Shown: positions 6,318-7,983 of the stretch, in pieces
How positions within the stretch are numbered: the first letter of the stretch is position 1
How the letters are laid out: each line of letters begins with the position of its first letter
Source: Rhodanobacter sp.
GTDB lineage: Bacteria > Pseudomonadota > Gammaproteobacteria > Xanthomonadales > Rhodanobacteraceae
Length of the DNA stretch: 7,983 bases
Direction: 5' to 3'
NCBI GenBank assembly: GCA_026193555.1
Contig: JAPHUU010000391.1
Span: forward strand, 1-7,983
Notes under the pieces: generated by a model
Told to the model about the DNA's origin: nothing
Database searches by the model: none
What the model saw: only the letters and a program-made list of their open reading frames with translations
Program-made: the position numbers and the translations under genes

Positions 6318-7289
6318 TCAGCCTTTCGGGGCGCCGCCGGTCGGCGCGTCCGCCGCCGAGAAACGCACCATCACGCGCTGACCGATGCGCAGATTCTGCG
6401 GCTGGTCGAAGGCCAGCACGCATTCCACGGTGCGCGAGTTGGCGCGGATCTGCGGGTCGTTTTCCAGCGTGGCCGGCCCGTACACGCGGCCGATCCGCAA
6501 CACGTGTGCGCCCCAGTGCGCACTGTTGCTGTCACTGTCGGCGACCACGTCGGCGTGCATGCCGGGCCGGATCCTGCCGACGAAACTCTCGTTCAGCTCG
6601 GCGCGGACGATCCGCGGCCTTTGCGGCAGCAAGGTGAACAACGCCCCGTACGACGGCGAGACACTGGCCCCGGGCTGCGCTGCTACATGCACCACATCGG
6701 CATCGAACGGCGCAAACAGGCTGCGCTGCTTCAGTTCATAGCGCGCTTCAGTCAGTTTCTGGCCGGCCATGCTGAGCGCCGCGCGCGCCGCCGCCTGCTC
6801 GGCGTCGATCTGCGCGATGGCCTCGCGAGCATCGTCGGCACTCTGGCCGTCACCGGCGCCAGCGGCGGCGGCGGCGACCAGACGCCGGGCACGTTGCTTC
6901 GCCGCCCCCTGCTTGACGTCAAGCAGCTTCAACTGTGCCTGCGCCTGTTCCCGCTGGGCCTGTGCGGCGTCCACCGCCAGCCTCGCCGGTTCGGTGTCCA
7001 GTTGGGCCAGCAGCTGGCCCTTTTTGACCTGATCTCCCTCATGCACCGCGACCCTCGCCAGGGTGCCTTCGCGTGGCATCGATAGCGCCAGCAGGCCGCC
7101 CTCGATGTCGATCCGGCCGCGGGCCACGGCGGCATAGGCGCTGACCGGAGTGGAGGTGGAATTGGTCGGCTCATCGGGATGTCGGGAACAGGCGGCCAGC
7201 AGCCATGGCGTCGCGACGACGAGGCAGCCAAGCCGGACAAGCATCGCGGCTCGTGGTCGCCGCGGTGGGCGCAATGCGGGCAGCTTCAT
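6318..7289 (-). CDS. HlyD/MacA/DevB-type periplasmic adaptor lipoprotein
   Basis: This 323-residue membrane-fusion protein is expected to link an inner-membrane ABC transporter to an outer-membrane TolC-like channel. The N-terminus is arginine-rich, followed by a hydrophobic segment ending in LLAAC, a lipobox that makes Cys34 the likely lipidated first residue. The split lipoyl-like domain is at about 66-99 (EGDQVKKGQLLAQLD) and 190-212 (SLFAPFDADVV, PGASV). An alanine/glutamine-rich helical hairpin lies between them (about 101-187), and beta-barrel and membrane-proximal domains follow, including LRIGQRVMVRF near the end. Its ATG overlaps the ATPase stop (ATGA), and AAGGA lies 9 bases upstream. 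No channel gene is in the window. The residues after the cysteine are Ser-Arg-His, without the classic +2 Asp retention signal. The family is firm; DevB versus MacA is not settled. Confidence 0.92.
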   Translation of the reverse strand: MKLPALRPPRRPRAAMLVRLGCLVVATPWLLAACSRHPDEPTNSTSTPVSAYAAVARGRIDIEGGLLALSMPREGTLARVAVHEGDQVKKGQLLAQLDTEPARLAVDAAQAQREQAQAQLKLLDVKQGAAKQRARRLVAAAAAGAGDGQSADDAREAIAQIDAEQAAARAALSMAGQKLTEARYELKQRSLFAPFDADVVHVAAQPGASVSPSYGALFTLLPQRPRIVRAELNESFVGRIRPGMHADVVADSDSNSAHWGAHVLRIGRVYGPATLENDPQIRANSRTVECVLAFDQPQNLRIGQRVMVRFSAADAPTGGAPKG

Positions 7290-7983
7290 GGCGAGGGTTC
7301 CTTGCTGTCGATGGCCGGCGGCTGGGTGCGCCGGTCGCTGAGAATACGGCCATCTTCCATCGCCAGCACGCGATCGGCGTGGACGACCAGACGGGGGTCA
7401 TGGCTGACGCACAGCACAGTGGTGCCGTGGGTGTGTGCGATGCGGTGCAGGATGTCGATGATCATCTGGCCGTTGGCGGCGTCAAGCGCGCTGGTTGGCT
7501 CATCGGCGAACAGCAACTGCGGATCTTTTGCCAGTGCGCGGGCGATCGCCACGCGCTGCTTCTCGCCGCCGGACAGTTCCGAGGGCCGCAGCTTCATGCG
7601 CGGTGCCATGCCGACTTCTTCCAGTGATCGAAAGGCCCGCGCGCGGGCTTCGTCCCGCGACATTCCCATGTGATTCAACGGCAGTTCGACCTGTTCGAAT
7701 GCGCTCAGTGCGGGGAACAGGTTGAAGCCCTGGAAGACAAAGCCGGTGTGTTGCAGGCGGAAGCGCTCCAGCGCGCGCAAGTCGAGTTGGCCGAGCTCGC
7801 TGCCCAGCGCCTGCACACGGCCACTGTCGACCTTCTGCAAGCCGCTGAGGATCGCCAGCAGGGTACTCTTGCCGCAGCCGGAAGGGCCGGAGATCAAGGT
7901 CAGCTCGCCCGCCTCGATATCGACGGTAAGGTTGTCCAGCACTTGGGTGTAAAGCTTGCCGGAGACAAACGCCTTGCTGATAC
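7286..7983 (-). CDS. ABC transporter ATPase, DevA/MacB/LolD type (5' end cut by window)
   Basis: This is the nucleotide-binding subunit of a mechanotransmission-type (MacB/LolCDE/DevBCA) transporter. All motifs are present: Walker A GPSGCGKST (Lys codon at 7868-7870), Q-loop FVFQGFNLFP, signature LSGGEKQRVAIARAL, Walker B LLFADEPTSALD, and switch histidine in CVSHD. The reading frame stays open to the right edge, with ISKAFVSGKLYTQ before LDNL as in full-length relatives, so only a handful of N-terminal residues is missing. A GTG at 7940-7942 is an internal valine, not the start. The stop overlaps the adaptor start (ATGA). The FtsX/MacB-type permease partner is not in the window and, given gene order, probably lies upstream to the right. 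The tail after the switch, HADRVLAMEDGRI, resembles DevA. The cargo is not readable from the ATPase. Confidence 0.95.
   Translation of the reverse strand, partial: ISKAFVSGKLYTQVLDNLTVDIEAGELTLISGPSGCGKSTLLAILSGLQKVDSGRVQALGSELGQLDLRALERFRLQHTGFVFQGFNLFPALSAFEQVELPLNHMGMSRDEARARAFRSLEEVGMAPRMKLRPSELSGGEKQRVAIARALAKDPQLLFADEPTSALDAANGQMIIDILHRIAHTHGTTVLCVSHDPRLVVHADRVLAMEDGRILSDRRTQPPAIDSKEPSP

Noticed and set aside
5501..6637. Plus-strand open frame of 378 codons over the hydrolase and adaptor end
   Set aside because: It crosses two real minus-strand genes and the gap between them, and its translation has no domain-like pattern.

Overview
The window is GC-rich, densely packed bacterial DNA. 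Strong bias toward G/C at third codon positions produces long antisense shadow ORFs. The protein styles (MacB/DevA-type ATPase, lipoprotein adaptor, FabF/NodE-type ketosynthase) suggest a Gram-negative proteobacterium. My best guess is the Xanthomonadales/Rhodanobacteraceae, but that is an impression, not a measurement. There are ten protein genes, two of them cut by the window edges, and no RNA genes, insertion sequences or CRISPR.

Layout. (1) Positions 1-1316, minus strand: a small acyl carrier protein followed by a ketosynthase whose start codon overlaps the ACP stop. The ketosynthase runs off the left edge and its motifs look more like NodE than housekeeping FabF. (2) Positions 1382-3326, plus strand: a GNAT/FemAB-like acyltransferase overlapping by 8 bases a ureohydrolase (arginase-fold) protein that keeps a full set of candidate metal ligands. 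(3) Positions 3378-7983, minus strand, six genes read right to left: a DevA/MacB-type ABC ATPase (5' end off the window), a lipoprotein periplasmic adaptor, an Est30-like alpha/beta hydrolase, two four-helix EamA/SMR-type half-transporters, and a DegT/DnrJ-type PLP aminotransferase. Most junctions are ATGA, TAATG or TGATG overlaps, so the blocks look translationally coupled.

How they may work together (inference). The NodF/NodE-like pair would build or hold a special acyl chain. The GNAT/FemAB-like enzyme could move an acyl or aminoacyl group onto an amine. The aminotransferase would supply an amino group, and the ureohydrolase-like enzyme and the hydrolase would trim intermediates. The ArnE/ArnF-like pair could flip a lipid-linked product across the inner membrane, and the ABC/adaptor set could export it. 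This looks like a dedicated acylated-amine or amino-lipid biosynthesis and export locus that I cannot match to a named pathway. The product is unknown, and the missing ABC permease and any further biosynthetic genes would lie outside the window.
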